The notes under the pieces were generated by a model. The model ran no database searches. It was not told the origin of the DNA and saw only the letters and a list, made by a program, of their open reading frames with translations. This document shows, in pieces, positions 33,721 to 42,295 of a stretch of 64,000 nucleotides of DNA. Source of the stretch: Streptomyces radicis (lineage in GTDB: Bacteria; Actinomycetota; Actinomycetes; Streptomycetales; Streptomycetaceae); the NCBI RefSeq assembly GCF_003626575.1, contig NZ_RBDY01000014.1, positions 104,482-168,481 on the forward strand. The letters run 5' to 3'. Numbering within the stretch: the stretch's first letter is position 1; every line of letters begins with the position of its first letter. Position numbers and translations under genes: made by a program.

Positions 33721-34896
33721 ATGGAGCCGCATGTGTCTCAGCACCCTCCCCTCCCCGGATCCGCGGCGCTCACCGGCGCCCTGCTGCTCACCGTCGCCGC
33801 CCTCACCGCCTGCGGCGGGGACGGCTCCCCCTCGTCGCCCGCGGAGAAGAAGTCGGCCGCCGACGCGGGGGCGACCGAGTTCACGCTGGTGGCCACCGGC
33901 GACCTGCTGGTCCACGACTCCGTGATCCGCCAGGCGGTGGCCGACTCGGGAGGCGGCGGCCACGACTTCGGCCGCATGCTCGCGGGCGCGAAGCCGATGG
34001 TGGAGGGCGCCGACCTCGCGGTGTGCCACATGGAGACCGTCTACGGCGCGGACGGGGGCCCGTTCACCGGCTATCCGCTGTTCAAGACCCCGCCCCAACT
34101 CGCCGAGTCCACCAAGGACCTGGGCTATGACTCCTGCTCCACCGCCTCCAACCACACCCTCGACGCGGGCGTCGACGGCGTGACCCGCACCCTGGCGGCC
34201 ATGGACGCCGCGGGCCTGGCCCACGCGGGCTCCGCCCGCACACCCGAGGAGCGCGACACCCCCGCCATGCTGGACGCGGGCGGCGCCAAGGTCGCCCACC
34301 TCGCCTACACCTACGGCACCAACGGCATCCCCATCCCCGAGGGCCAGGACTGGCTCGTCAACGTCATCGACCCCGACCGCGTCGTCGCCGACGCCCGCGC
34401 CGCCCGCGAGAAGGGCGCCGACGTCGTCGTGGTGAGCATGCACTGGGGCACCGAGTGGCAGGAGGAGCCCGACGAGACACAGCTCTCCCTCGCCGACCGG
34501 CTGACCGCCTCGGCCACGGACGGGCGCCGCGACATCGACCTGATCCTCGGCACCCACGCGCACGTCCCGCAGGCATACGAGAAGGTCAACGGCACCTGGG
34601 TCGTCTACGGCATGGGCGACCAGATCGCCGGGATCATGAACGACCCGCGCGGCCAGTACGGCACCGCCGCCCGCTTCACGTTCGCCCCGCCCGCCGCCGA
34701 GGGCGAGCCGTGGGACGTGAAGAAGGCGGAATTCATCCCGCACGCCGTGGACAACGACCCGATCACCCTCGTCAACCTGCCGCGCTCCCTCGACGAGAAC
34801 CCCGGCAACGCCGCCCACGCCGCCGCCCTCGACAGCATCACCGCGACCGTGCTGAGCCGCGGCGCGGCGGACGACGGGCTGCGGATGGGGCGTTGA
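33721..34896 (+). CDS. CapA-family lipoprotein
   Basis: The 391-residue protein starts with a signal peptide and lipobox (LTACGG), then the CapA/PgsA metallophosphatase-like fold (PF09587): VATGDLLVHDS, VCHMETVYG, STASNHTLDAG, VVSMHWGTEWQ and LILGTHAHVPQAYE. CapA proteins take part in poly-gamma-glutamate capsule export, but many actinobacterial copies stand alone as lipoproteins of unknown role; no capBC gene is near. It is flanked by two decayed genes yet looks intact. Confidence 0.9.
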   Translation: MEPHVSQHPPLPGSAALTGALLLTVAALTACGGDGSPSSPAEKKSAADAGATEFTLVATGDLLVHDSVIRQAVADSGGGGHDFGRMLAGAKPMVEGADLAVCHMETVYGADGGPFTGYPLFKTPPQLAESTKDLGYDSCSTASNHTLDAGVDGVTRTLAAMDAAGLAHAGSARTPEERDTPAMLDAGGAKVAHLAYTYGTNGIPIPEGQDWLVNVIDPDRVVADARAAREKGADVVVVSMHWGTEWQEEPDETQLSLADRLTASATDGRRDIDLILGTHAHVPQAYEKVNGTWVVYGMGDQIAGIMNDPRGQYGTAARFTFAPPAAEGEPWDVKKAEFIPHAVDNDPITLVNLPRSLDENPGNAAHAAALDSITATVLSRGAADDGLRMGR

Positions 34897-34906
34897 CGCC
34901 GCGGCG

Positions 34907-35637
34907 GTGGGCCGCCGCCTGATCCGGTCGGATCTGCGCGTTCCCCGGCTCGCCACCGCCGACCTCGCGGGACGGGAGGTGCTGGGCGTCGTGGCGCGCG
35001 GCAAGCACCTCCTGACGCGTTTCGATGGCGGCCTCACCTTCCACTCGCACCTGCGGAGGGACGGGGCCTGGCGGGTCTACGCCGCGGGAGAGCGTTGGAC
35101 CGGCGGCCCCGGCCACCGGATCCGCGCCGTGCTCGCCACCGAGGACCGCACGGCCGTCGGCTACCGCCTCCAGGCGCTCGACCTGCCGCGCACCGCGCAC
35201 GAGCACCGTGTCGTCGGTCACCTCGGACGCGACCTTCCCCCAGCCTTCGGCCGGGGGGACCCCCATCTCGCTTTGCTCGCAGCCTTCGGCCGGGGGGACC
35301 CCCATCTCGCTTTGCTCGCAGCCTTCGGCCGGGGGGACCCCCATCTCGCTTTGCTCGCAGCCTTGGGCCGGGGGGACATGCGCCTCATCGAGGCCAAAGG
35401 GACCGCCCCGACCGCACCACCACGACCACGACCAGCACCACGATCACCAACACGACCATCGCCGACCGCCGCGCGGGCCGCCTCCACGTCCACGGCCGCG
35501 CGGGCCGCCCCTGCGCGATCTGCGGCGCCCGGGTCGGCGTCGCCGGGGACACCCACGGCAGGCCAGGGCGCCCACGCCCCACCTACTGGTGCCCCCACTG
35601 CCAGCACGGCCCCACCCCGGCGGCCTACCCTGCCTGA
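34907..35637 (+). pseudogene. Decayed Nei/Fpg-type DNA glycosylase
   Basis: Two parts in different frames belong to one glycosylase. The first (34907 to about 35230) reads LAGREVLGVVARGKHLLTRF and LTFHSHLRRDGAWRVY, the beta-sandwich of Fpg/Nei enzymes. The second, in another frame (about 35480-35637), is the zinc finger: GRAGRPCAICGARVG and YWCPHCQHGP with both Cys pairs. The catalytic N-terminus (the P-E-G-D start) and the whole H2TH domain are missing. In their place lies a threefold 39-bp tandem repeat. The front abuts the CapA-like gene, suggesting a deletion joined them. Confidence 0.85.
35241..35377 (+). repeat. 39-bp tandem repeat inside the glycosylase pseudogene
   Basis: Three identical 39-bp units (35241-35279, 35280-35318, 35319-35357) and 20 bp of a fourth with one mismatch follow without spacers. 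Each begins CAGCCTTCGGCCGGGGGG and can fold through its C-run/G-run blocks. In frame it encodes AFGRGDPHLALLA-type units. The repeat occupies the place where the central domain of the glycosylase should be. Confidence 0.92.
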
Positions 35638-35679
35638 CGTGCACAGAGAAACGAACTGCCCTACGGGCCTGGTGGTCGC

Positions 35680-36447
35680 GTGACCGGGGCGGAGCTGCTC
35701 GCCGTGTTCGCCGCGGGCGTCGGCGCGGGCGCGATCAACACCGTCGTCGGCTCAGGAACGTTGATCACCTTCCCCGTCCTCCTCGCCGTCGGCGTCCCAC
35801 CCGTCACCGCCGTGGTGTCCAACGCGCTCGGCCTGATACCCGGCTCCATCAGCGGCGCCATCGGCTACCGCAGGGAGCTGGCCGGGCAGCGGCGCCGCCT
35901 GGTCAAGCTGGGCTCGGGCGCCCTGTGCGGCGGCCTCGCGGGCGCGACGCTGCTGCTCGCGCTGCCGAGCACGGCGTTCGACACGGTCGTTCCCGTCCTG
36001 GTCACCGTGGCCCTCGTCCTCGTCCTGCTCCAGCCGAGGATCGCCGCGTGGTCCCGCCGCCGCCGCGCCCGCACGGGCCGCGCGACGCGCCCTGACGGCG
36101 GCCCGCTGCTGTACACGGGGCTGACGCTCGCGAGCGTCTACGGCGGCTACTTCACCGCGGCCCAGGGCATCATCTACTTCTCCCTCATGGGCATGGCGAT
36201 CGACGACACGGCCCAGCGCCTCAACGCCGTCAAGAACGTCCTCGCCGCCCTCGTCAACTCCGTCGCCGCCCTCTTCTTCCTCTTCGTCGCCGACTTCGAC
36301 TGGACGGCGGTCGCCCTGATCGCGGCGGGCTCCGCCCTCGGCGGCCAGATCGGCGCCTCGGTCGGCCGCCGCCTGAGCCCGGCCCTCCTGCGCGGCGCCG
36401 TGGTGGTGATCGGCAGCGCGGCCCTGGCCCAACTCATCGCGCGATGA
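35680..36447 (+). CDS. TauE/SafE-family membrane transporter
   Basis: The 255-residue protein has about eight hydrophobic segments and the TauE/SafE (PF01925) pattern: an N-terminal G-x-x-N-T-x-x-G-x-G half (GAINTVVGSGTLITFPVLL, SNALGLIPGSISG) repeated in weaker form in the second half (NAVKNVLAALVN, GGQIGASVGRRL). The family exports sulfite, sulfoacetate or other organic anions. The GTG start lies about 40 bp after the glycosylase remnant. Confidence 0.86.
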   Translation: MTGAELLAVFAAGVGAGAINTVVGSGTLITFPVLLAVGVPPVTAVVSNALGLIPGSISGAIGYRRELAGQRRRLVKLGSGALCGGLAGATLLLALPSTAFDTVVPVLVTVALVLVLLQPRIAAWSRRRRARTGRATRPDGGPLLYTGLTLASVYGGYFTAAQGIIYFSLMGMAIDDTAQRLNAVKNVLAALVNSVAALFFLFVADFDWTAVALIAAGSALGGQIGASVGRRLSPALLRGAVVVIGSAALAQLIAR

Positions 36448-36466
36448 GGCCCCTTGACGCGCCCCA

Positions 36467-37906
36467 TCAGGGCGCCCACGCCTCCACCAGCCGCTCGGGA
36501 CCGTACGCCGCCGCAAGACCCTCGGTGGTGAAGCCCGCCCGCGACACCGCGATCAACGGCGTGTCCCCGTCCGCGCCAGGCACGGCCAGCGTGTCCCTGG
36601 CCAGCGCGGCGAGGGCCCGCTGGTCGAAAGGCCGCTGCTCGCGCCACTTGACCGACCCCACGAACGCGATGGCCCGCGCGGGCGCCCGGTCGGTGCCGAC
36701 GAGGTCCACCTCGGGGTTGTTGGTGCGCGGCCACCAGCCGCCGACCTCGCGCACCCCGGGCCACCGCTCGTCGGGCAGGAGCCTGCTCAGCGCCTCCCGC
36801 ACCACCGGCTCCACGGCCCGCCCCCGCCACGAGGGCCAGCCGCGCTCGACCGCCTCGGCCACCAGCCGCCCCCGCCCGCGCTCGATCTCCGGGATAGCGC
36901 TCTCCAGGAACGCCAGCCAGAAGCGGAGGTACGAGTCGGCCACGCGATAGCGCCGATCGCGGTCGCCGGGCCTGAGCGACAGCGGGGTGTCCACCGCCAC
37001 GAGGCGCTTGTCGACGAGGGCGCGCAGCACGGGGTTGAGCGAGCCGGGCGGCAGCGGCCGGTCCTCGCCGCCCGCCGCCGAGGCGATCCTGCTGAACGTC
37101 CGCTCCCCGCTGCCGACCACCCCGAGCACCTGCCGGGCCCGCACGGCGGCCGGGAACTCCGCCGCCAGCATGCGCTCGCCCGAGACCAGCAACGGCGACG
37201 TCGGATCGTCCAACGAGCGGGCGAGGAAGTCCACGCGGCTCTCGCCCTCACGCCACTCCTGGCAGACCAACGGCAGACCGCCGGTGACCAGGTGCGCGTC
37301 CAGGGCGTCGGCGGGCGCAAGGCCCGTCATCCGCATCACCTCGTGCGGCGAGAGCGGCGGCAGCACCATCTCGACCCCGCGCTGGTGGAACGGGCGTCCG
37401 TACGCGCCCAGTTGCTCCATCATCGCCAGGTCGCTGCCGATGAGGACGAGCAGCACGGGCTTCCGGCTGAGCACCCGGTCCCACACCGTCTGGAGGGTGC
37501 CCTCGAACACCGGGTCGCCCTCGATCAGCCAGGGCAGCTCATCCAGCACGACCACGCTGGGGGAGTCGTCGGGCAGCACCGCCGCGAGCTGTCGGAGAGC
37601 GGTGTCCCATGAGCCCACGCCGGTGATCCCGGCCAACGGATCCGTGTCGGGCAACGAGGAGCGCAGGACCTCGTCGAGAAAACGCGCCCGCTCCCTGTCC
37701 TGGTCCTCGCCCCTGGTGGCCTGGTGCACGACGTACGGCACGCCTGAGCGCTCGCAGAAGACGTCCACGAGCCGGGACTTCCCGACCCGGCGCCGCCCGC
37801 GCAGCAGCAGCGCCCGCCCCCGCTGGTCGCCGCGCCCCTCCCTGACCCACGCCAGATGCCGCTCCAGCGCCGCGAGCTCCGCGACCCGACCCACAAAGCC
37901 CGCCAT
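36467..37906 (-). CDS. DUF234-type AAA ATPase
   Basis: The 479-residue protein has a P-loop ATPase of the archaeal ATPase type (PF01637): FVGRVAELAALERHL, Walker A RGRRRVGKSRLVD with K43, Walker B VVVLDELPWL, and LVLIGSDLAMM. A winged helix follows, then a C-terminal DUF234 domain with NPEVDLVGTD and GSVKWRE, the usual remnant of a PD-(D/E)XK nuclease fold. Such proteins are often lone mobile genes with a suspected defence or toxin role. The ATG at 37906 follows GAGAGGTG. Five palindromes lie 100-210 bp upstream of its start. Confidence 0.83.
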   Translation of the reverse strand: MAGFVGRVAELAALERHLAWVREGRGDQRGRALLLRGRRRVGKSRLVDVFCERSGVPYVVHQATRGEDQDRERARFLDEVLRSSLPDTDPLAGITGVGSWDTALRQLAAVLPDDSPSVVVLDELPWLIEGDPVFEGTLQTVWDRVLSRKPVLLVLIGSDLAMMEQLGAYGRPFHQRGVEMVLPPLSPHEVMRMTGLAPADALDAHLVTGGLPLVCQEWREGESRVDFLARSLDDPTSPLLVSGERMLAAEFPAAVRARQVLGVVGSGERTFSRIASAAGGEDRPLPPGSLNPVLRALVDKRLVAVDTPLSLRPGDRDRRYRVADSYLRFWLAFLESAIPEIERGRGRLVAEAVERGWPSWRGRAVEPVVREALSRLLPDERWPGVREVGGWWPRTNNPEVDLVGTDRAPARAIAFVGSVKWREQRPFDQRALAALARDTLAVPGADGDTPLIAVSRAGFTTEGLAAAYGPERLVEAWAP

Positions 37907-38002
37907 CCCGCACCTCTCCCGCCGTCTCCCGCTGCCTCTCACCGAACATACTCGCATGGAGTTGACTCAAATCCATCATAGTAAGTTTGAAGTGAGTAAA
38001 TG

Positions 38003-38116
38003 GGAGAGCGCTCTCCGAAGGGGTGAGGAGAGCGCTCTCCACTCTCCGTGACGGGAGAGCGCTCTCCGTTGGAACGGGGGAGAGCGCTTTCCCGTGCGTG
38101 GGGGAGAGCGCTCTCC
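38003..38116. promoter_or_regulatory. Array of five GGAGAGCGCTCTCC palindromes
   Basis: Copies at 38003-38016, 38027-38040, 38054-38067, 38079-38092 (one mismatch) and 38103-38116 are spaced 24-27 bp start to start. Each is a perfect or near-perfect 14-bp palindrome of the LacI/CebR type (central GCGC with inverted flanks). Spacers differ in sequence, so the units are conserved only in the palindrome. No gene occupies this part of 37907-38272; the nearest start is the DUF234 ATPase. A cooperative operator array is the simplest reading. Confidence 0.75.
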
Positions 38117-38184
38117 CTCACTCCTTGGTCGTGGTCCCGGGGCGGCAGGGCCGAGGTCAGGGCGGCCCTTGCCCGGGCCAGGAC

Positions 38185-38283
38185 GTGCACCGGCCCGCCG
38201 GGTACCTGCTCGCGGCCGAAGTCGCCGACGTCGACGCGGCGTTGTTCGCCGATCTGACCGCGCGGGCGCGACTCACCGTCCGC
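38185..38283 (+). pseudogene. Fragment of a SARP-type activator domain
   Basis: The frame reads PAGYLLAAEVADVDAALFADL, then TARAR, which matches the hinge into the bacterial transcriptional activator domain of AfsR/SARP proteins. No start, DNA-binding domain or further activator helices remain, and the frame runs into the antisense acetamidase-like gene. It is a short relic; similarity is by eye only. Confidence 0.35.
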
Positions 38284-39214
38284 GCACGGCCCCTTCGGGC
38301 AGCAACGCGTGAACGCCCCATGTCTCATTGGCCACTTGGGTCACCCGCAGCTGCACCGCCGCGCTGGAGACGGCCAGGGCCGCCGCGGGGGTGAGGCCGA
38401 GCAGCGCCGCGAGCCAGGTGACCATCGCCTCCAACGCCTGCCCCGTCGCCTCGTTGAGGTCGGGGCTGAAGCCGAACGTCACCCGGCCCGCCGGGGTCAC
38501 CGCGTACGCCGTCGGCAGCGCGGGCTCGGGCACCAGGTCGAGCGTCAGCCGCGTCGTCATCCCGCACTCGATCGCCGTGCCCGACGCCTCGCCGTCTCCC
38601 TGCGCCGCGTGCCCGTCGCCGACGCACAGCAGCGCGCCCTCCACGGTCACCGGCAGGAACAGCGTTGATCCGGCGACGAGTTCGCGGCAGTCGATGTTCC
38701 CGCCGCCGAACACCCGCGGCGGCACCGTCGAGTGCTCGCCGGGCTCGGGCGGCGGCATGCCGATGACGCCGAGGAACGGGGCCAGCGGCACCGTGTGCCC
38801 GAACTGGTCGGTGCCCGTGCCCTGTTCGGCGTCCAGCTCCCACAGCAGCCACGTCGGATCCGAACCGACCAGGCCGAGGCGCCGGTTGACCGGGGTGTCG
38901 CGCCCGCCCGCCACGGTCCAGCCCCACCCGTCGGGTCGCAGCGCGTCGAGGCGCACCGCGAGCGCCATCCCCGGCGCGGCGCCCCGCACCTCGATCGGCC
39001 CGGCGAGGCAGTGCCCGCGGCGCTCATCGATCAGCAGCGGCCTGGGCTCGCCCGGCGTGCGCTGCCGCTCCAGATGCCCCGAGGCGTCCAGGGAGCGGAC
39101 CACGACCGAGTCCCCCGGATCCACGGAGAGCACCGGCGGCAGGTCGGCGGAGAAGACATCGGTCACCGTGTCAGGTACCGGATCGAGGCGGTGCTCGACC
39201 AAGGGGGCGCTCAC
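38273..39214 (-). CDS. Acetamidase/formamidase family protein, cytoplasmic form
   Basis: The 313-residue protein has the FmdA/AmdA pattern: VDPGDSVVVRSLDASG, GHCLAGPIEVRGAAPGM, PPPEPGEHSTVPPRVFGGGNIDCREL, CVGDGHAAQGDGEASGTAIE and CGMTTRLTLDL. It lacks the Tat signal of the related protein at 1320-2693 and should hydrolyse a short amide in the cytoplasm. The GTG start was chosen; the frame is open upstream. It is divergent from the Gfo/Idh/MocA gene. Confidence 0.86.
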   Translation of the reverse strand: MSAPLVEHRLDPVPDTVTDVFSADLPPVLSVDPGDSVVVRSLDASGHLERQRTPGEPRPLLIDERRGHCLAGPIEVRGAAPGMALAVRLDALRPDGWGWTVAGGRDTPVNRRLGLVGSDPTWLLWELDAEQGTGTDQFGHTVPLAPFLGVIGMPPPEPGEHSTVPPRVFGGGNIDCRELVAGSTLFLPVTVEGALLCVGDGHAAQGDGEASGTAIECGMTTRLTLDLVPEPALPTAYAVTPAGRVTFGFSPDLNEATGQALEAMVTWLAALLGLTPAAALAVSSAAVQLRVTQVANETWGVHALLPEGAVRGR

Positions 39215-39386
39215 TTTCCGTAGGGGCTCCGGCGCGTGCGCGGGGCGCGGGGTGTCGGGCGGGCATGGGGCGGGCGGGCGGCGCGCGGCGCGGTGCCTGA
39301 GGGGGACATCCCGCACATCCTGCCCGGTCGGACACCAGTACGGAAGGGGCGTCTTGTCATCCGATGTCCTGGGTAGGCTGCCCGCC

Positions 39387-40487
39387 GTGAGTGAGACATC
39401 TCGGCCGATACGGTTCGGCCTCATCGGCAGCGGGCGGCGTTCGGGGTTCTTCGCGCGGCTGGCCCGCGCCCTGCCGGACCGGCTCTCGGTCACGGGCGTG
39501 GTGACCAGGACGGCCGAGCGCGGCGCCGAGGCGGAGGCTGCCTTCGGCGTTCCCTCGTACCGCACCGCCGAGGAGCTGGTCGAAGGGGGCGGCGAGCGGC
39601 CGGAGTTCGTCATTCCGTCCGTCCCCTGGTCGGTGACCGCGTCGGCGACCGCCGAGCTGGTGCGGCTCGGCGTCCCGGTGCTGGCCGAGACCCCGCCCGC
39701 GGCCGACCTCGAGGGGCTGCGCCAGGTGTGGCGGGAGACCGGCGCGAGCGGGCTCGTCCAAGTTGCCGAGCAGTACCCGTTGATGCCGGGGCACGCGGCC
39801 AGGCTCGCCCTGCTGCGCGAGGGGGTGATCGGCGAGGTGACGTCGGTGCAGCTGTCGTCCACGCACCTCTACCATGCCGTTTCCCTCATCCGGCACACGC
39901 TGGGCGTCGGCTTCGAGCCCGCGACGGTCACGGCCCGTTCGTTCACCGCGCCGCTCGCCGACCCGCTGTCGCCCGCGGGCTGGTCGGGGGACGCGACGCC
40001 GAAGGACGCCTCGACGATCCTCGCCATGCTGGACTTCGGCGGCGGCCGGATGGGGCTGTACGACTTCACCGACAACCAGTGGTGGAACCCGCTGCGCGCC
40101 CGGCGCATGGTGGTGCGCGGGTCGCTCGGGGAGATCGTGGACGACACCGTGGTGCGCTTGGCCGACCCGCGCACGCCGGTCGAGTCGCGGCTCATCCGGC
40201 GACAGACGGGCACCGACCTCAACCTGGAGGGCCGCGAGCTCCACCACATCACCTTCGACGGCCGCGTGATCCACCGCAACGCGTATCGCGGGGGAGCGCT
40301 CTCCGAGGACGATCTGGCCGTGGTGGACCTGGTGTTCCGCATGGGCGCGTGGGTGCGGGGCGAGGGGCCCGAGCCGTATCCGCTGGCCTGGGGGTGTCAG
40401 GACCACCTCATCAGCCTGGCCATCCTTCAGGCGGCGCGCACGGGGGAGACGGTGACGACGACGCGGGAGGCGTGGGCGCCGGAGTGA
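39387..40487 (+). CDS. Gfo/Idh/MocA-family oxidoreductase
   Basis: The 366-residue protein has an N-terminal Rossmann domain (RFGLIGSGRRSGFFARLARAL; VTGVVTRTAERGAEAEAAFGVPSY) and the family C-terminal domain (LREGVIGEVTSVQLSSTHLYH). The usual catalytic E-K-P motif is replaced by LAETPPAADLEGL, so activity on sugars is doubtful or altered. The GTG start was chosen after GCCCGCC. It may act with the divergent acetamidase-like gene, but nothing shows this directly. Confidence 0.85.
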   Translation: MSETSRPIRFGLIGSGRRSGFFARLARALPDRLSVTGVVTRTAERGAEAEAAFGVPSYRTAEELVEGGGERPEFVIPSVPWSVTASATAELVRLGVPVLAETPPAADLEGLRQVWRETGASGLVQVAEQYPLMPGHAARLALLREGVIGEVTSVQLSSTHLYHAVSLIRHTLGVGFEPATVTARSFTAPLADPLSPAGWSGDATPKDASTILAMLDFGGGRMGLYDFTDNQWWNPLRARRMVVRGSLGEIVDDTVVRLADPRTPVESRLIRRQTGTDLNLEGRELHHITFDGRVIHRNAYRGGALSEDDLAVVDLVFRMGAWVRGEGPEPYPLAWGCQDHLISLAILQAARTGETVTTTREAWAPE

Positions 40488-40508
40488 GGTCGTCGGTGCG
40501 CGCCGACC

Positions 40509-40548
40509 CCCGCCGCCCTGGCGCGGCTCGCCCGGCCAGGGCGGCGGG
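40509..40548. terminator. Perfect 14-bp hairpin between convergent genes
   Basis: CCCGCCGCCCTGGC (40509-40522) pairs exactly with GCCAGGGCGGCGGG (40535-40548) over a 12-nt loop. It lies 21 bp past the oxidoreductase stop and downstream of the TerD gene on the other strand, so it can serve both. Confidence 0.75.
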
Positions 40549-40557
40549 AGGGGTAAC

Positions 40558-40662
40558 GCCTCGGCTCGCGGCGCCCCGGATCGCAATGCCTCAGCGCGCG
40601 GCGCCCCGGTCCGCGATGCCCCGGTCCGCGGCGCCTCAGCTGGCGACGTCTCAGATCGCGAC
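40558..40662. repeat. 15-bp tandem repeat running into the terD stop
   Basis: Seven consecutive 15-bp units start at 40558 with consensus close to GCCYCRGNYCGCGRC. Being a multiple of three, they stay in frame with terD on the minus strand, and the last unit overlaps the terD stop (40651-40653). Beyond the stop they would encode five-residue units such as GAADR and GIADR. Units differ by a few bases each. Confidence 0.8.
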
Positions 40663-41226
40663 GCCGAAGTCCCTGGCGATGCCCGCGAGCCCGGACGCGT
40701 AACCCTGCCCCACCGCACGGAACTTCCAGTCCGCGCCGCTCCGGTACAGCTCGCCGAAGACCATGGCGGTCTCGGTCGCGGCGTCCTCGCTGAGGTCGTA
40801 GCGCGCGATCTCGGCGCCGCCCGCCTGGTTGAGGACGCGGATGTAGGCGTTGCGGACCTGGCCGAAGTTCTGGCCGCGGTTGTCCGCGTCGTAGACGGAG
40901 ACCGCGAACACGATCTTGTCGACGTCGACGGGCAGGCCCGTGAGGTTGACCTGGATCTGCTCGTCGTCGCCCACGCCCTCGCCGGTGCGGTTGTCGCCGA
41001 GGTGGACGATCGTGCCGTCCGGGGTCTGCTTGTTGTTGAAGAAGATGAAGTGGGCGTCGGAGTACACGCGGCCCGTGGGGTTCACCGCGATCGCGCTGGC
41101 GTCGAGGTCGAAGTCCGTGCCGGTGGTGACGCGGACGTCCCAGCCCAGTCCGACGGTGACGGCGGTCAGGCCTGGTGCCTCCTTGGTGAGGGAGATGTTT
41201 CCGCCTTTGGACAGGGATACGGCCAT
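40651..41226 (-). CDS. terD: TerD-family calcium-binding stress protein
   Basis: The 191-residue protein is a standard TerD: MAVSLSKGGNISLTKEAPGL, LGWDVRVTTGTDFDLDASAIAV, FFNNKQTPDGTIVHLGDNRTGEGVGDDEQI with the Ca2+-binding acidic loops, and VYDADNRGQNFGQVRNAYIRV. TerD proteins bind calcium and give tellurite or general envelope stress tolerance; in Streptomyces they influence development. It stands alone, away from the TerD pair at 51-53 kb. Its last codons lie inside a tandem repeat. Confidence 0.93.
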   Translation of the reverse strand: MAVSLSKGGNISLTKEAPGLTAVTVGLGWDVRVTTGTDFDLDASAIAVNPTGRVYSDAHFIFFNNKQTPDGTIVHLGDNRTGEGVGDDEQIQVNLTGLPVDVDKIVFAVSVYDADNRGQNFGQVRNAYIRVLNQAGGAEIARYDLSEDAATETAMVFGELYRSGADWKFRAVGQGYASGLAGIARDFGVAI

Positions 41227-41392
41227 GAGGTCTCCTTGGGCTCCGGGCGCCGGCCTTCCCCGGCGCCAAGCTCGACAGAGGACGAATCTACGTCACCCGG
41301 GCGAACGCCGACGCGGCCGGTGCGCCGGTCGGCGCATCGGCCGCCGAAACGGTGGGCAGAAGGTCACCCCGCCGCCCAACTCGCAAGGGGCG

Positions 41393-42178
41393 TCAGTCCG
41401 TTGCCCCGCGCAGGTCACAGCGGTGCGGCGGCGCGCCCAGGGTGAGGGAGACGTGCCGGGCCGACTCCGCGACCGCCTCGCCGCAGGCGGCCAGGGCGGA
41501 GGCGTCCGCGGGGTGGCTCAACGCGGCCGCGCTGATCCCGCCGATCACCTGCCCCCCGTGGTCGAACACGGGCGCGCCGACGGCGATCACGCCGTCCTCG
41601 TGCTCCTCGTGGTCCTCCGCCCAGCCGCGCCGCCGCACCGCGTCCAACTCGGCGAGCAGCGCCTCGGGATCGGTGTGCGTCCGCGCGGTGCGCGCCGGCG
41701 TGCCCGCCCGCGCGAGGAGCGCGCGCGCCGTCTCCTCCGGCAGGGACGCCAGGATCGCCTTGCCGACCGACGTGGAGTGCAACGGCAGGCTCATCCCGAC
41801 GCGCGACGCCAGGTGATAGGGCCGGTCACCCGCCAACTTGGCGGCGTACACGGCCTCGTGGCCGGACAGCAGCGCGAAGTGCACGGTCCACGACGTCCGT
41901 TTGCGCAGCTCTTCGAGCGCGGGCCGCACCTGCCCCGACAGGTCGGCGGCGCGCTGGTGACGCCCGATCAGCGTGAGGATCCTGGGGCCGCCCGTGTAAC
42001 TCCCGTGGCCGGTCTGGCGGGCGAACCCCCGCTCGACCAGCGTCCGCAGGATCCGGTGCACGGTCGGCTTCGGCAGCCGCGTCGCCCGTGAGAGGCCCGC
42101 GATGCTGTCGTGCTCGGCCAGCGCCTCCAGGACATCCAGCGTCTTGTCGGCGGCCGTCCGCCGGCCCTCACCGGTCAT
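41393..42178 (-). CDS. IclR-family regulator
   Basis: The 261-residue protein has an N-terminal winged helix (ADKTLDVLEALAEHDSIAGLSRATRLPKPTVHRILRTL) and the IclR effector domain (SLPLHSTSVGKAILASLPE; GWAEDHEEHEDGVIAVGAPVFD). It is divergent from the dehydrogenase remnant, and a perfect inverted repeat lies between them, so it probably once controlled that catabolic gene and itself. Confidence 0.9.
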   Translation of the reverse strand: MTGEGRRTAADKTLDVLEALAEHDSIAGLSRATRLPKPTVHRILRTLVERGFARQTGHGSYTGGPRILTLIGRHQRAADLSGQVRPALEELRKRTSWTVHFALLSGHEAVYAAKLAGDRPYHLASRVGMSLPLHSTSVGKAILASLPEETARALLARAGTPARTARTHTDPEALLAELDAVRRRGWAEDHEEHEDGVIAVGAPVFDHGGQVIGGISAAALSHPADASALAACGEAVAESARHVSLTLGAPPHRCDLRGATD

Positions 42179-42258
42179 GTCCCCAGCTTAGGTGCCCGCT
42201 TTGGGGGCCCGCGCCCCACTTCCCTCGGAAACCTCGTGTGACCGGGTTCACAGCGGGC

Positions 42259-42285
42259 GGAACGGTATTCCACCCCACGGAATAC
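42259..42285. promoter_or_regulatory. IclR-type operator
   Basis: GTATTCC (42265-42271) and GGAATAC (42279-42285) form a perfect inverted repeat over 7 bp. GGAA at 42259-42262 adds a third half-site. The element sits 10 bp before the dehydrogenase remnant's start and about 80 bp before iclR. Binding is inferred. Confidence 0.6.
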
Positions 42286-42295
42286 AGGAGCGGAC

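Noticed and set aside
35241..35377. CRISPR array or transposon end
   Set aside because: Units are joined directly without spacers and lie inside a gene remnant, so it is a tandem repeat.
38003..38116. CRISPR array
   Set aside because: Repeats are only 14 bp and fully palindromic, spacers are 10-13 bp and no cas gene is nearby.
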